From NCBI RefSeq assembly GCF_029633865.1, contig NC_079213.1:102882923-102946922 (forward strand): 64,000 bases of DNA. Direction: 5' to 3'. The notes beneath the pieces were generated by a model that saw only the letters and a program-made list of their open reading frames with translations, did no database searches and was not told where the DNA came from. Numbering within the stretch: position 1 is the stretch's first letter; each line of letters opens with the position of its first letter. The position numbers were made by a program, and so were the translations under genes. Below, piece after piece: positions 1 through 32,399 of the stretch. This DNA comes from Lampris incognitus. Its lineage: Eukaryota > Chordata > Actinopteri > Lampriformes > Lampridae.

Positions 1-430
1 GACGCGTCCTTAACTTCCTCACGTTAACGACCACCGAGGCCGTGTAACGACCCCCGAGGCCGCCTGCCGCACCGTTAACGGGCGTACCAGGTGACGTTAT
101 GCAACAGCGCCCCCTTGGTGGTGCTCCACGGTGAAAGTTTTGGGGTACCTTGCGTGACGCTCCTCAGTCTCATCTCCACTCTTCGGGAATGTGTGCGATC
201 GCGTGTCCGTTTGGACACGGGGGATGTTGTGAAACAACACCTCCGTTTGAGTGACGTTGGCTTATCAGTCGTATTGCAGTAGCAGGCAGGATGTGCGACT
301 GGAAGGAACAGAGCTGCTACTCGCACATTTTCCATCCAACGTCTGACCACTATCCAGCGTGCTGTATGGGAACAATAGTGGGCCTGCGATACGACAGGCC
401 TAGTAAAGCACTCTATCTTAGGCCAGTGTT

Positions 431-787
431 GTTGTTTTTTTTGGACCCCCCCCCCTTTCTCCCCAATTGTACCCAGCCAATTACCCCATTTTTCCGAGCC
501 ACCCCGGTCACTGCTCCACCTCCTCTGCCAATCCGGGGAGGGCTGCAGACTACCACATGCCTCCTCATGCCACCCCCCACCCCCCCCCCGAACAGGCACC
601 CCGACTGACCAGAGGAGGTGCTAGTGCAGCGACCAGGACACATACCCACATCCGGCTTCCCAACCGCAGACACAGTCAATTGTGTCTGTAGGGACGCCCG
701 ACCAAGCCGGAGGTAACACGGGGATTCAAACTGGCAACCCCTGTGTTGGTAGGCGACGGAATAGACCGCCACGCTACCCAGACGCCC
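431..787 (-). repeat. tRNA-derived SINE, family B, copy 1
   Basis: Family B head (GTAGCGTGGCGGTCTATTCC) with B box and a GGGGAGAAAAAGGGG-type tail. Flanked by an 11-bp target duplication AGGCCAGTGTT at 420-430 and 788-798. Confidence 0.85.
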
Positions 788-1218
788 AGGCCAGTGTTAC
801 TAGTTTCTTCTTTGCAGCTAAAACTGTATACAGACTGATGAAAAAATAAAATAAAATGAAAATCTTGTTGGCTAAGAAGCTTTGTCAATACACAACCACA
901 ACAGAGGGACATGTTCTTCTACAGAAGAAAAGCTGCAGTCACTGGTGGAGAACGCCAACAGGGAATGTAAAAAATATCACCGTCACATCTATCATCCACA
1001 TGATAACTTTTAGTTACAGGATGCGATTGTATGCCCAGGGCATGTAACATTAACACATACGCACACACAAACTTGTACACACTGATGTATGAGGATAGTA
1101 AGATCAAAATGAAAACTTATCCAAACTTGGGCCAAACAGAACTAGCATATTACGCGTGTGTTTCTTTTAAATCCTTCTTTGATGCCAGATGGGTGGGTCT
1201 AACACACACAAAGTACTA

Positions 1219-1923
1219 CACACCAATCAGCCAAAACATTAAAATCACCTGTCTTAATATTGTGTAGGCCCCCCTTGTGCCGCCGAAACATCTCTGACCT
1301 GCCGAGGCATGGACTCCACAAGACTTCTGAAGGTGTCCTCTGGTATCTGGCACCAAGACGTTAGCAGCAGATCCTTTAAGTCCTGTAAGTTGCGAGGTGG
1401 GGCCTCCATGGATCAGACTTGTTTTTCCAGCACATCCCACAGATGCTTGACCAGATTGAGAATCGGGGGAGTTTGGAGGCCAAGGCAACACCTGGAACCT
1501 TTTGTCATGTTCCTCAAACCATTCCCAAACAATCTTTTCAGTGTGGCAGGGCACATTATCCTACTGAAAGAGGCCACTGCCATCATGGAATACCATTGTC
1601 ATGAAAGAGTCCATCATGGGCACTCTGACCGGTCTGCAGCTACGCAGCCGCGTATGCAGCAAGATGTGACGCTCTGTGTGGCCTGACACCTGTCTCATAG
1701 CCAATATAAACCTTTTGAGCTACAGTGGTTCTTCCGTGTGATTGGACCAGACGAGCTAGCCTTCGCTCCCCATGTGCATCAACGAGCTTTGGGCGCCCAG
1801 GACCCTGCTTCCAACACATCAACTTCAAGAACTGACTTCACTTGCTGCCTAATACCTCCCACCACTTGACAGGCTCCACTGTAAAGAGATAATCAGCTGT
1901 TTTAATGTTCTGGCTGATCCGTG
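1219..1923 (-). mobile_element. Decayed Tc1-like transposon
   Basis: Terminal inverted repeats CACACCAATCAGCCAAAACA and CACGGATCAGCCAGAACATT flanked by TA (1217-1218, 1924-1925). On the minus strand a broken transposase frame keeps WEWFEEH and WPPNSPD, the end of the DDE domain. At 705 bp, less than half of a full-length Tc1. Confidence 0.88.
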
Positions 1924-2054
1924 TATAAAGACTGGCAGAAAGTTTAGCCAATAACAAGGAAGTCTGCAAAAGACAAATTTAGTTGGTTTACATTACAATT
2001 CTGTTATTTTTGTATATTTTGTGCATCTAACACCTGTTGCATATGTATGTCTGT

Positions 2055-2248
2055 CCTAGAAGAGGGACCCCTCCTCTTGCTCTTCCTGAGGTTTCTCCCA
2101 TATTTTTCTTCCTGATAAAAGTTTTTCTTGTGGAGTTTTTCCTCATTTGGGTTTAAGGTCCAAGGACAGAGGGTGTCCTATGTTGTATGACTGTTAAGCC
2201 TATTGGGACTACCTTGTGAATTTGGGCTGTACAAATAAACTTGACTTC
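2055..2248 (+). repeat. LINE-type 3' tail repeat, copy 1
   Basis: Contains CTTCCTGAGGTTTCTCCCAT, GTCCAAGGACAGAGGGTGTC and GGGCTGTACAAATAAACTTG with a TTGACTTCACTTCAC tail. Shared with 20265-20462 and, in part, 48305-48396 and 56668-56740. Confidence 0.75.
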
Positions 2249-3016
2249 ACTTCACTATACAATTTTGTTGTGATAAAATTACCTGATATGAGCTAATCTG
2301 TCCTGATGGGGTAAAGTCAACCCACCAAGTACACTGAGCTGAATGTTTGTTTGTTTTTAATAAAAAAGAAGCAAAATAATCAGTATTTGCATTTACTATT
2401 TGACCAAGGTCTGGGGTGTTATGTACTACTGTGAAAAGTATGTACATTTAAAACTAAAATAACCAATTACCCGAAAATAATAATAAAAAAAAACCTCAAG
2501 TGTGAGAAATGAACTACAAAAATATATACATACACATTATATATGCATATATAATGCATGAATACACACAATGCTATATATACTGAATCTATTTACAAGT
2601 GGGCATTTACAGCTGGGCGAGGGGGAAATAAATGACAGGAGGACAAAAATCACTCGCGTTTCTCCTTTTTTCATAACTCTTGCCTTTTTATGATTGTAAC
2701 TACAGAAAAGCTGTTTTTGTTGCTGTTTTAGTGTAATAGGTGGGTAAAAAAACAAAAAAAGTCCTTTAAAAAGGTAGAAAGAAGTGGTACTTTCTCACAG
2801 ATGGGTGGGTCTCCAGCGGAGAGGGAGGATTAGTGGGCGGAGTTAGATTTCTGTTGACACAGTGTTCGCCGCTCAAAGTCCCACCCAGCCGATAAGATGG
2901 AGTCGATGGGTGAGTTGGGGGGGGGGGGCAGTGGGTCAGGCTGCAGTGGAGGAGGCAACCTGTGGATAGTTGGGGAGGTGGCTGGGGGCCGCACAGAGAA
3001 CGGAGATGGCATCGGT

Positions 3017-23249
<20,233 letters not shown>

Positions 23250-23568
23250 CGTCCTTCTGTGATGTGCTCAGGCTGCACTCTGCTCCAATACTGTACAACA
23301 GGCAAAAAAATAAAACACACACACACACCAGCGTGTGCGTGCGCACACACACACGCACACGAACACACTTACGCACACACTGGCAAGCTGACACCTGCAG
23401 GGGAGAAAGGCAGAGAGAAGGGGGGGGTGATGGGAGAAATATTATAAGTCCCACAAACAGACATGGAGAAGGACAGTGCACTCCAAAAGGGAAGACATCC
23501 ATCAAACAAACAGAGGCATCCTGCCGGCCTCGGCTGTTTTGTCTCGCACCCGAGGGGGAAGGTGGTTG

Positions 23569-23570
<2 letters not shown>

Positions 23571-23632
<62 letters not shown>
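23571..23632 (+). repeat. (GT)n microsatellite
   Basis: About 31 GT units, some 280 bp upstream of the gnb4 start-codon exon. Confidence 0.97.
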
Positions 23633-23633
<1 letters not shown>

Positions 23634-24143
23634 GGGGTGGGGGGAGAATGTGTGGATCCTGGTTCCCGGGCCCAGGCACCGCAGAGGGTGGCCTGGCTCT
23701 TCAAACAGGCCCGGTCTGGTTCAAAAGGCCATGGCAGAGCGACTCTGACCTTTCCCTTCTCAATCTGTCTTTTGTGTTTGCTGCATTGTGCGCTGTTTGC
23801 TCGGCTGGCCCAGAATGCCGGGAGGTCTCCAAGAGGCGTACAACACGTACTGTTACAGGAGCTAGCAGGGTCCTTTATTGAAGCATTTTCACATCCAACT
23901 CGGTTTAAAGGCATCTGATCGAGAGTTCACTAAGTTTCATCTTGTATTAGGTGCAGTTCAAGTTGCCCGTTTCAAAGCCTGCGTACCTTTTCGTTGAAGT
24001 CTGGCCCAAAATTAGGAAAATAATTTCCCCCCCCCCCAAAAAAAGAGCCCAACTCAGTGCAGGTTCACAGTGGTGCTGGGTGATAAGGGAGACGTTTTGC
24101 CATAATAATCTGAATGGATTTTACATGATATATATATATATAT

Positions 24144-24210
24144 CCATTCATCCATCCATTATCCAAACCGCTTATCCTACTCTCAGGGTCGCGGGAATGC
24201 TGGAGCCTAT
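24144..24210 (-). repeat. SINE family A, copy 7 (3' fragment)
   Basis: 3' end only, flanked on both sides by short (TA)n tracts. Confidence 0.7.
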
Positions 24211-25635
24211 CTATATATATCACGATAATGCAAAAATACCATGTTAAAGAATCCAAATGAGGCTCATCACATGGAACAGTTTGGCGATGCAAAGTATAAT
24301 ATCAAGCCAAAACCAATTTTTAAAGAATACTCCATTCAAATATTTCAGACTTCACTCTGTGAGAAATTTCAAGTTAACAGATGCTAGTTATTAATTTACA
24401 CATCAAAATTGTGTGTCACGATATGAAATGTCCGAATTCCACCCCGATACAATACCAATGAAAGACAAACAATGATAATGTCAAATTGTTTTGCAGCCCT
24501 TTTCCACAGCGGACATTCTGGTTACTTTTAGCTGCTGGCTGCAGTGCAGAAACTTTACCAGAACAAGTTCTTGGTTTACGGTCACCTACGCCCCATGTGG
24601 AGGTAGCACAGATAATGTACATGTTTATTTATGTGTTAAGTAAAAGTGTGTTAAAACTGAGACTGAACGAGAGACAAACATGTTTTGTGTAAGTATCGGT
24701 GAGGTAAGTCATGTTGTGTGTACTTGCATAGTGAGCATGTGAATAAGTGTGTTAGACTGAGCATCAGTTGGTGTGCTCATGCCACTTATGAATGAGTGTG
24801 TATGCATCTCTATGTGTGTGTGTGTTGCCATGTCCTTTACCTTGGGGACCTTGAATGTGGGTCACAAAGCACTTACACACTCCTCAGAAATGTTGAACGC
24901 CCCCCCCCACACACACACAGTTTGCAGGCTGTTTTGCAGCCTGCTGTCCAGAGGTCCAACCCACCCAGATAAATTTTTCAGTTCCACCTTCTATAATTCA
25001 AGATTTAGAAGGAGCTCCAGCCAATCCCCGGTCATGTTGATGTGGAGACAGCGACATATTTTAATCTTTATTTTTCCAGCACTTTCTAAACCATTTGGTC
25101 CCTTCCTGGGAGCCGTCCTGCATCTCTCGTACCAACAACGAGCTCCATTAAGTACAGCAAGTAAATGTGTTGGACAGCTTTAAAAAAATATCCTTTTTTT
25201 TTTTTACATCTTTGTCTAATTTAAATTATTCTTATTTTCTTACTTGTGAAGAGCTCAAAATTCTATGATATGATCACAGTTTGGCAACATAAACCAATGA
25301 AATATATTTTGGGTGAAAATTTTAACAGAACTGTTTCATTACGCCATGACATATCTATGTGACAGATCCAGAGAAACCTACAGAGTAACCAAACAGCAGG
25401 CCATTTCAGTGAGTTTGCTGTTTAAAAACCATGTAAAAGGTTAAAGACATGGCAGGCTAGCCATGGTACCCTGTGGTGTTAGCATAGCAGGATAAACACA
25501 GCTACAGATAACAACATTAATAATGGATTTGTTGGAAGTGTACAAGCACACCTATCAGCGCTGACAGAGAGACAGGGCCAGCACTAACAACTGTCAACAG
25601 CACCGTCAATGATCACAGGAAGTTGATAAGTGTTG
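24211..25635. other. gnb4 intron 1, nothing recognised
   Basis: No transposon or exon identified. Reading frames here are short and low-complexity. Confidence 0.5.
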
Positions 25636-25925
25636 TGTCCAGATGAACCGATTCAACTTCCTGGGGTTTTCCTACCTGGATTATTGTGCATGCATCAAGT
25701 CAAGTACTGTCAATGCTGCTTCTTTGGCACATCAGACACATTCATTTACACGCAGCTAATAAGAGCAAATCTAATTGTTAAACTCTGCCCCTTCTTCATT
25801 GTACTTGTCACTCAAAGGTCAGCTCGTGAATATTAATGAGGACTGGACCACTCCCTCACAGTTCTTGAGAAAAATTGCGAAGAGTTATGAATAAATTTAT
25901 TTTTTTTAAAAAACAACAACAATAT

Positions 25926-26350
25926 GGGGCACCCGGGTAGCGTGGCAGTCTATTCCGTTGCATACCAACATGAGGATCAGCGGTTCGAATCCCTGTGTTA
26001 CCTCTGGCTTGGTCGGGTGTCCCAACAGACACAATTGGCTGTGTCTGTGGGTGGGAAGCCGGATGTGGCTATGTGTCCTGGTCGCTACACTAACGCCTCC
26101 TCTGGAAGGTCGAGGCGCATGTTCGGGGGGTGAGGGGGAACTGGGGGAATAGCGTGATCCTCCCACGCGCTACGTCCTCCTGGTGAAACTCCTCACTGTC
26201 AGGTGAAAAGAAGTGGCTGGTGACTCCACATGTATGGGAGGAGACATGTGGTAGTCTGCAACCCTCCCAGGATTGGCAGAGGGGGTGGATCAGCGACCGG
26301 GACAGCTCGGAAGAGTGGGGTAACTGGCCGGATACAATTGGGGAGAAAAA
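25926..26350 (+). repeat. tRNA-derived SINE, family B, copy 6
   Basis: Full-length copy in gnb4 intron 1. Head GGGTAGCGTGGCAGTCTATT, B box GGTTCGAATCC, tail GGGGAGAAAAAAAA. Confidence 0.85.
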
Positions 26351-27700
26351 AAATCCACAAACCCCCCCCCAAAATCAATAGTAGTCAATTGAGAACATTT
26401 TTACCGATCGCTCTATTATGTGGTAATCATAGTAGTTTCAAAATATGAAAAATTAAATCTGCTTACTGATTTCAGTCTGACTTCAAATCTTAAGGCAACA
26501 CATGGTTTCATACTTTTAAAAAACACGACGACTTGAGGGCTGGAGAGCGACATGGAGGACAGGGTCAGTCTCTGAAACCGGGGGTCTGGAGATTCACCTC
26601 AGTTTGCAGTCTTATTTTTGCTTTTGACTGCTGACGTCAGACTACTTTAAAACCTTTACTACGACATCACCCATCAGGGCGGAGCGGCATGTGTAGCAGC
26701 ATGGAAAATCTCCAACATGAGAGACTATGGTTTTTCTTGACTACCAGCGGCGCGGTGAAGTCATCTTGCCGAATGTTAAAAACCTGCTCAGTGCTGATAG
26801 GTTTCATCAGGCAGAAGGCATGTAGGAATGTCTACATAAAAAAAAAGAAAAAAAAGTGATTTACTGTTCAATTATATTTCAGATCTCCTACAGCGACAAC
26901 GAACGCATCGTGCATTTGCAAAGAACGTGCTGCAACTTTCTGCAGGTTGCTTAAATGCACCCGTTTAACAGATTCAACCGGAGACCTGCAATGCGAGTGA
27001 GCGTGCAAAGAAGGAAAGATATGAAAAAATGTGGAGGTGTGATACTATGAAAAACATAATGCGAGTTTTCTTTCTTCTTTTTTTTTCTTTTTGCATGAGC
27101 GGGCTAGAAAGTGTGGCTAAAACTGACGGGTCTCATTCAAGGTGCAGCTTCTTCTTCTTTCTTTTTTCTTCACAACACTTACAAAGTCCTCAGCAGACAT
27201 TCCAGGAAAGGTGAAAGGCGACATGCTCATTTATGTTTTCTACGGCTGTGATGTGGGGAAATGAGCGCATCATTTAGAAACCAAGACGGGTTGCTCAAGA
27301 CTAAAGACGTACCGTAAGTGAGGTAACCGCACCATCAAACGCAATTACCAAAACACGCTCTCCAAACAGAGAGGTGGTTTATACAAGGATTCAGAATCTG
27401 CTCTTCCTCCAACCTCTGTTAAGACTTCGGTGGGCCAAGGGGCGTGTGTGTGTGTGTGCTAGTGAGGATGTTACTGAGGGAGAGAGCCTTTTTAGCATTA
27501 CACAACAGGTATTGAACCGAGTTTAGTTTCCTTTTCATGCTTTTGTTCTCAAATAAATGCAATTCTAAATGCTTTGGCAATACAGGTTTTGTTATACTTA
27601 TGTAGCACGTTGAAACTGAAAACTGATGGAGACGGAGAAAGAAAGAAAGAAAAATACATAAGTGATAAGGGGAGGACACGCTTGCATCTTTAAAAATATC
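26351..27700. other. gnb4 intron 1, nothing recognised
   Basis: No repeat family seen. Pyrimidine-rich patches at 27070-27180 only. Confidence 0.5.
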
Positions 27701-27703
27701 AGG

Positions 27704-27707
<4 letters not shown>

Positions 27708-27750
<43 letters not shown>
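27708..27750 (+). repeat. (GT)n microsatellite
   Basis: About 21 GT units in gnb4 intron 1. Confidence 0.95.
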
Positions 27751-27751
<1 letters not shown>

Positions 27752-27839
27752 CAGAAAACTAGAGCAGCAAGAGCTGCTTGGCACAACCACAGACAGACCT
27801 CTGTAGGACTGACCCTGTCCCCCTGCTCCACTGACACTA

Positions 27840-28165
27840 CCATCCAACTAAACAACCTACCATCCAACCAACAACCTACCATCCAACTAGCCAACCAAAC
27901 AACCATTAATCCATCCAGCAATCTAGTATCCAACTAATGAGCAACAAACCAACTAACCATTCATACATCCAAGCAAGAACCAACCGATCATTCAACTACT
28001 ATCCAACTCGCCAAACCAAAGAACCATCAATCCAAATCAACAACTATCCATCCAACCAACAACCTACCATCAAAATAACAATCAACCAACATCAAACTCA
28101 GTAACCAGCGGACTAAATTTAACTAAAAACCAACCATCTAAAGTACCATCCAACCAATCCCCTAT
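27840..28165 (+). repeat. Degenerate CCAA/ATCC minisatellite
   Basis: Irregular runs of CATCCAACTA, CCAACCAACAACCTAC and similar; no G for long stretches. Ends in TTGATTGATTGATG, followed by (ACT)n at 28200-28230. Confidence 0.8.
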
Positions 28166-28409
28166 AAAAAAGTTTGATTGATTGATGATAACTACAGGTT
28201 ACTACTACTATTACTACTACTACTACTACTAACAACATTTACTAATTCAGTATTAATGGAACCTTCTCCAGTTTCATTTTCACCACGGAGGGATAAAGGA
28301 AGAAAGACAACTCAGAAAAAGAGAATATGGTGTGTGTGTGTTTGAGAGGAAAGCAGCAGAAAAAGATAACTTGTTAGTGGCATTTGTGTATGTGTTTTTG
28401 TGTAAGTTG

Positions 28410-28412
<3 letters not shown>

Positions 28413-28485
<73 letters not shown>
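28413..28485 (+). repeat. (GA)n microsatellite
   Basis: About 36 pure GA units in gnb4 intron 1. Confidence 0.97.
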
Positions 28486-28488
<3 letters not shown>

Positions 28489-29202
28489 TCCTTTATGGCA
28501 GAGTCTTCCACTGTGGTCTGCTGACTTGTTGCAGAAGATTCTGACATTGAGTCTGGTTGGTCTTGACTTTGTCCTTTGTGAAAGTTTATTTTGAGCATTA
28601 GGATCAACCAATCAAGTTGCACTTTATATAGCGCTTTTCTTGCTGCAACATGCTATTGGACAGTTTTTTCCACGGTAACTGCATTTTAAAGTGGTATTTT
28701 CAAAACTCTAATCTTATCAAATCTGCCACACTGAATTAAAATGTAAAATGTAAAAAAAATAAAAATAATAACTTTAGTTCATGTGCACCTAATCTTGACA
28801 CGTTTTTCTCTTTTTGATTAAACTTAGCACTGAGATTTTCCTTGGTTACATACACTATAACCTGCTGGCCTTTGAAAACAATGGTTAGCTGAACTGGACA
28901 GCGGCGGAGACAGTGGATGCGTGCTGCACACCTGCACCAGGTTCAACCATGTTGAGGGGCCTGCAGATGGGCCCCATTTGGAGTCCGCGTGCCCCGCTAC
29001 AGGAAATGGTTTTATCAAATATCAAGGCAATGGCACGATCAAGTCTGCTATCGGTAAGAGTTCAAAGAGTATTCTTCCTCCCTGGTCCACTCTGACCAAG
29101 CTATACAACTCTCTCACTTGACATTAACAAGTTGTATGTGTTAAATCGTGTTTCTTGTGCACAATGACAAATACAATTTCACTGAATACATATATATATA
29201 TA

Positions 29203-29249
29203 TCATCCCCGTGACCCTGAGAGCAGGATAAGCGGTTTGGATAATGGAG
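29203..29249 (+). repeat. SINE family A, copy 8 (3' fragment)
   Basis: ATCCCCGTGACCCTGAGAGC to GGTTTGGATAATGG, embedded in (TA)n. Confidence 0.7.
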
Positions 29250-29282
<33 letters not shown>

Positions 29283-29297
29283 ATATATAGTATATAG

Positions 29298-29550
29298 TGT
29301 TGATAAAAGTGCTCAACAAATGAGGAGTGGAATATCAACATAGATGTAGGAGAAAAAAACTTTTAATACATGGCAGTACAAGCTTGTTTTGTGCTATGCG
29401 CACTCATCAGCTGCTCACGTGATTCAACAAACACTGTGTTTTCTTTGTTGAATCACATTGGCAGCTGATGAGCGCACGACGCACAAAACAAGCTTGTACT
29501 GCCATGTATTAAAAGGTTTTTTTCCTACATCTATATTGATATATATATAT
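29298..29550. repeat. Fold-back element with about 100-bp arms
   Basis: Left arm 29333-29430 and right arm 29450-29548 are inverted copies (TAATACATGGCAGTACAAGC, CTTGTTTTGTGC) around a short loop. The leader GTGCTCAACAAATGAGGAGT is also at 23006-23025. Confidence 0.72.
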
Positions 29551-30675
29551 ATATTAATCGAAATAAAAGAATTGCACTGCTGAAATTCTGTACGTTTGTT
29601 GGAATCTAGCAAAATAAGTACAGTATCCTGTTATTTAACACTTCACATTTAAGTTTCCCAGTGTCAATGGTTAAAAAAAACTAATATTCAGCCATGATTC
29701 GGTTGCTTTTTTCCCTCAGCTGAAAATATGCCTTGACAGAATCAGACCTCTCATTTACAGTCGTGTCTTTTGATTTGTCTTTCTGTGACCAGTATGCCTG
29801 ACTTCTGAAGACCTCCCCTGTGTCATTAAAATGTGTCAAGTCTTCACGGTTTCTTCGGGAGCTTTCAGACATGCAGTGGACAAAGCCTCCCTGGGACATA
29901 GACGAGCGGAGGTATGAAAGTGAAAGCAGCGAGCGGGGCGGCTCCGCCAGGTGTAAAGTGGTTCAGGTAACCCACCGATGATCCCAAACATCTGGGAATA
30001 TGATAAACACGTCTGATCGGCTTATTCACCTCGTCTGTCCCCTCCAGTCAACTGGTACAGACCAGCGGTGGTAAAACTCCTCAACCGTGTTCAGGATCCT
30101 TTAAGGCAAACACATTCTGAGGTTGTGACAATACTATGTTAGTTCTGGCAGGTTACAGATGTTTGGTTTTTTTGTTTTGGGGTAAAAAAAACCCAAACAA
30201 ACATATGTAACCTTGTATGATTACTGGAGCAACGAACCATAAATGCAGGTTACGAAAGTATTCTGACGGGACAAAATCCGAAAGCTTTAAAAACACTGTT
30301 CCTGATCTGTAGAGAGAAATATTTCTGCCTGTTTATGGCTGAAATTACTATTCTAAAAAAATCATCTCGTGTTGTGCTGTAAATCATAGGTGAACGTATA
30401 CAGATGGAGAAATATCTTGTTATTGTGATGAGAACCTCTTCACTCTCTCTCACACACACACACACACACACTGAAACGTTTCACAGTTATTCCCTATTAA
30501 AACTACAGTCATCAGATGATCAAATACTATTACCCAATACTCAGTATCACACAAACACCCAGTGTACCGTCACATCATCTCACTCTTGCAGCAAATTTAC
30601 AGTCGAAACAAATTCGACCGCAAACAACCAATTAGAGGGCGTGCACGGGCAACCAACTGTCGCTGGCATAAAGGG

Positions 30676-30747
30676 AGTGTCATGTACAACGGGTACATGA
30701 CACTAATGGGGGTACCTTCTCTTCACAATGAAGAGAAGGTACCCCCA
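30676..30747. repeat. Two adjacent perfect hairpins
   Basis: Hairpin 1: AGTGTCATGTAC (30676-30687), 5-nt loop, perfect complement 30693-30704. Hairpin 2: TGGGGGTACCTTCTCTTCA (30707-30725), loop CAA, perfect complement 30729-30747. Two bases separate them. Confidence 0.85.
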
Positions 30748-31161
30748 TAAACTCACGAGCCCCGGTTCTAAAATACGCTCAGTCGGTCAGAAATGGGAAC
30801 ACTCTCTCACTCTCACTCTCTCGCGCGCTCTCTCTCTCACACACGCGCGCGCACGCGCGATTGCGTTTTAATCCACATATTTCCGCTCGAGAGTCAGTTG
30901 ACAGTCCTAAGAGGCCGCGTTTTGTTACATTTCCAGCATCGGCAGCAGGAGTAACGCTAACTTTACGAAGAGCAACAGTACGGACGAGGGGTGGTGGTGG
31001 GGGGGGGGGGGACACTTTGCAAACGTTACGAACCTCCGCACGTAATAACGTCAAATATCAGAACAACAACAGTCGATGACGTAAATAACGGGAAATAAAA
31101 GACAAGAAAACGTCAAGATGGGCTGCAGCTCAGCCGGGGCTTCACGTTTTTTTCCCCTTAC

Positions 31162-31340
31162 CTGAAACAGGGCTTTTATTCGGTAGACCGTCTGTAAACT
31201 CCGATCTTAACCCCACTAAATAATCCGTCCTCGGATTACCATCGTGGTCCCGAGTTGGGGATAAAGCGCAACACAAAAATAAATAGCTGTATGGCTTTTA
31301 AGGCAATTAAAAGGGATTTGCGGAGGCGGCCGCGGTCGCG
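31162..31340 (-). other. gnb4: Candidate non-coding first exon of gnb4
   Basis: On the minus strand a good donor (TTTCAG|GTAAGGGG) sits at 31161, inside CpG-richer sequence than the surroundings. Spliced to the acceptor at 23291 it would give a 5' UTR exon and a 7.9-kb first intron, the usual Gbeta gene layout. The upstream edge is a guess. A second donor-like site at about 36943 is an alternative. Confidence 0.45.
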
Positions 31341-31760
31341 CAGCTCGCAGAGGATTTGACTTCAATTTTCGCCCAGCGGTCTGAAATCGCCACACCCATG
31401 AAAGTGGGAACATGGCAACAGCCCGCGCCGCGAGGGGGGAGCCCGGACAAACGGCTCGCGTATTTCTAGGCCACCAAACGTATCCTAACACGTAATACGA
31501 TTTCTCCGGTATTTATACCCACGTATGTTATATTCACACGAGGATAAAATGTCTCTACTGCTTAGCGCGCATCAAAGCGCTGTGTTAAATCTGATTGTGC
31601 ACCCCGCGGGGAAATGGTATGGTCCGTCAGCCCCCTCAACCAGGAGAAACAGAATGGGACGTAGGAAACTAACTGTGACCCTATGGAGCTCCGCAGCGGT
31701 GGCTCAGATGGACTCCATCCCGCAGGGCCCGCCGGGTCGTTCTTTTATTAAAACGCTCCT
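31162..31760 (-). promoter_or_regulatory. gnb4: CpG-rich gnb4 promoter candidate
   Basis: CpG density rises markedly from about 30840 to 31750 (for example 31321-31345 and 31421-31460) against a CpG-poor background. It overlaps and precedes the candidate first exon. A CACACCC KLF-type box is visible near 31390. No TATA box was recognised. Position-based inference only. Confidence 0.4.
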
Positions 31761-32039
31761 CTTGGATATACTAAGACGGCAGCACATCGATAGATAGAGG
31801 CTGGAAAGTGGGGACCCTTGTGTAGGACGTGTATATCAGGACAGAGGAGGAGGGGTGCGGCGGATGCTGGATGGGAAGTGCAGTTCGCATTAGTAGTACC
31901 ACAGATGTGGAGAGTTGATTTTTAAACTCTCACCAAAGAACACGGCAATGTGTTCCCGTAAAAGCTTACACAGAGATTAATTAGTATTTAGTTGGTACTA
32001 CGGACTGGTTGGCCAGAATTGAGCTCATTGAGAAGAATT

Positions 32040-32231
<192 letters not shown>

Positions 32232-32399
32232 CCATTAGGACGGGATACATTTTTAATGGTGCCTATGAAAGGGAGTGTGTGGAAGGAGGCTTCTCCATTA
32301 TTTCTGCACGAATCATAATCAATGAAGGAGAGATGAAAGTTGCCCCGGCCTTTGGTTCCTTTCGGAATGGCATGGGGTCAGATTAAGTCTAAATCAATT

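Noticed and set aside
27840..28165. CRISPR-like array of short repeats
   Set aside because: Irregular CCAA/ATCC repeat without constant spacer length, in a vertebrate genome.
31525..31797. 90-codon plus-strand frame near the gnb4 promoter
   Set aside because: CpG-rich sequence tends to leave frames open; no domain, start context or splice pattern supports a gene.
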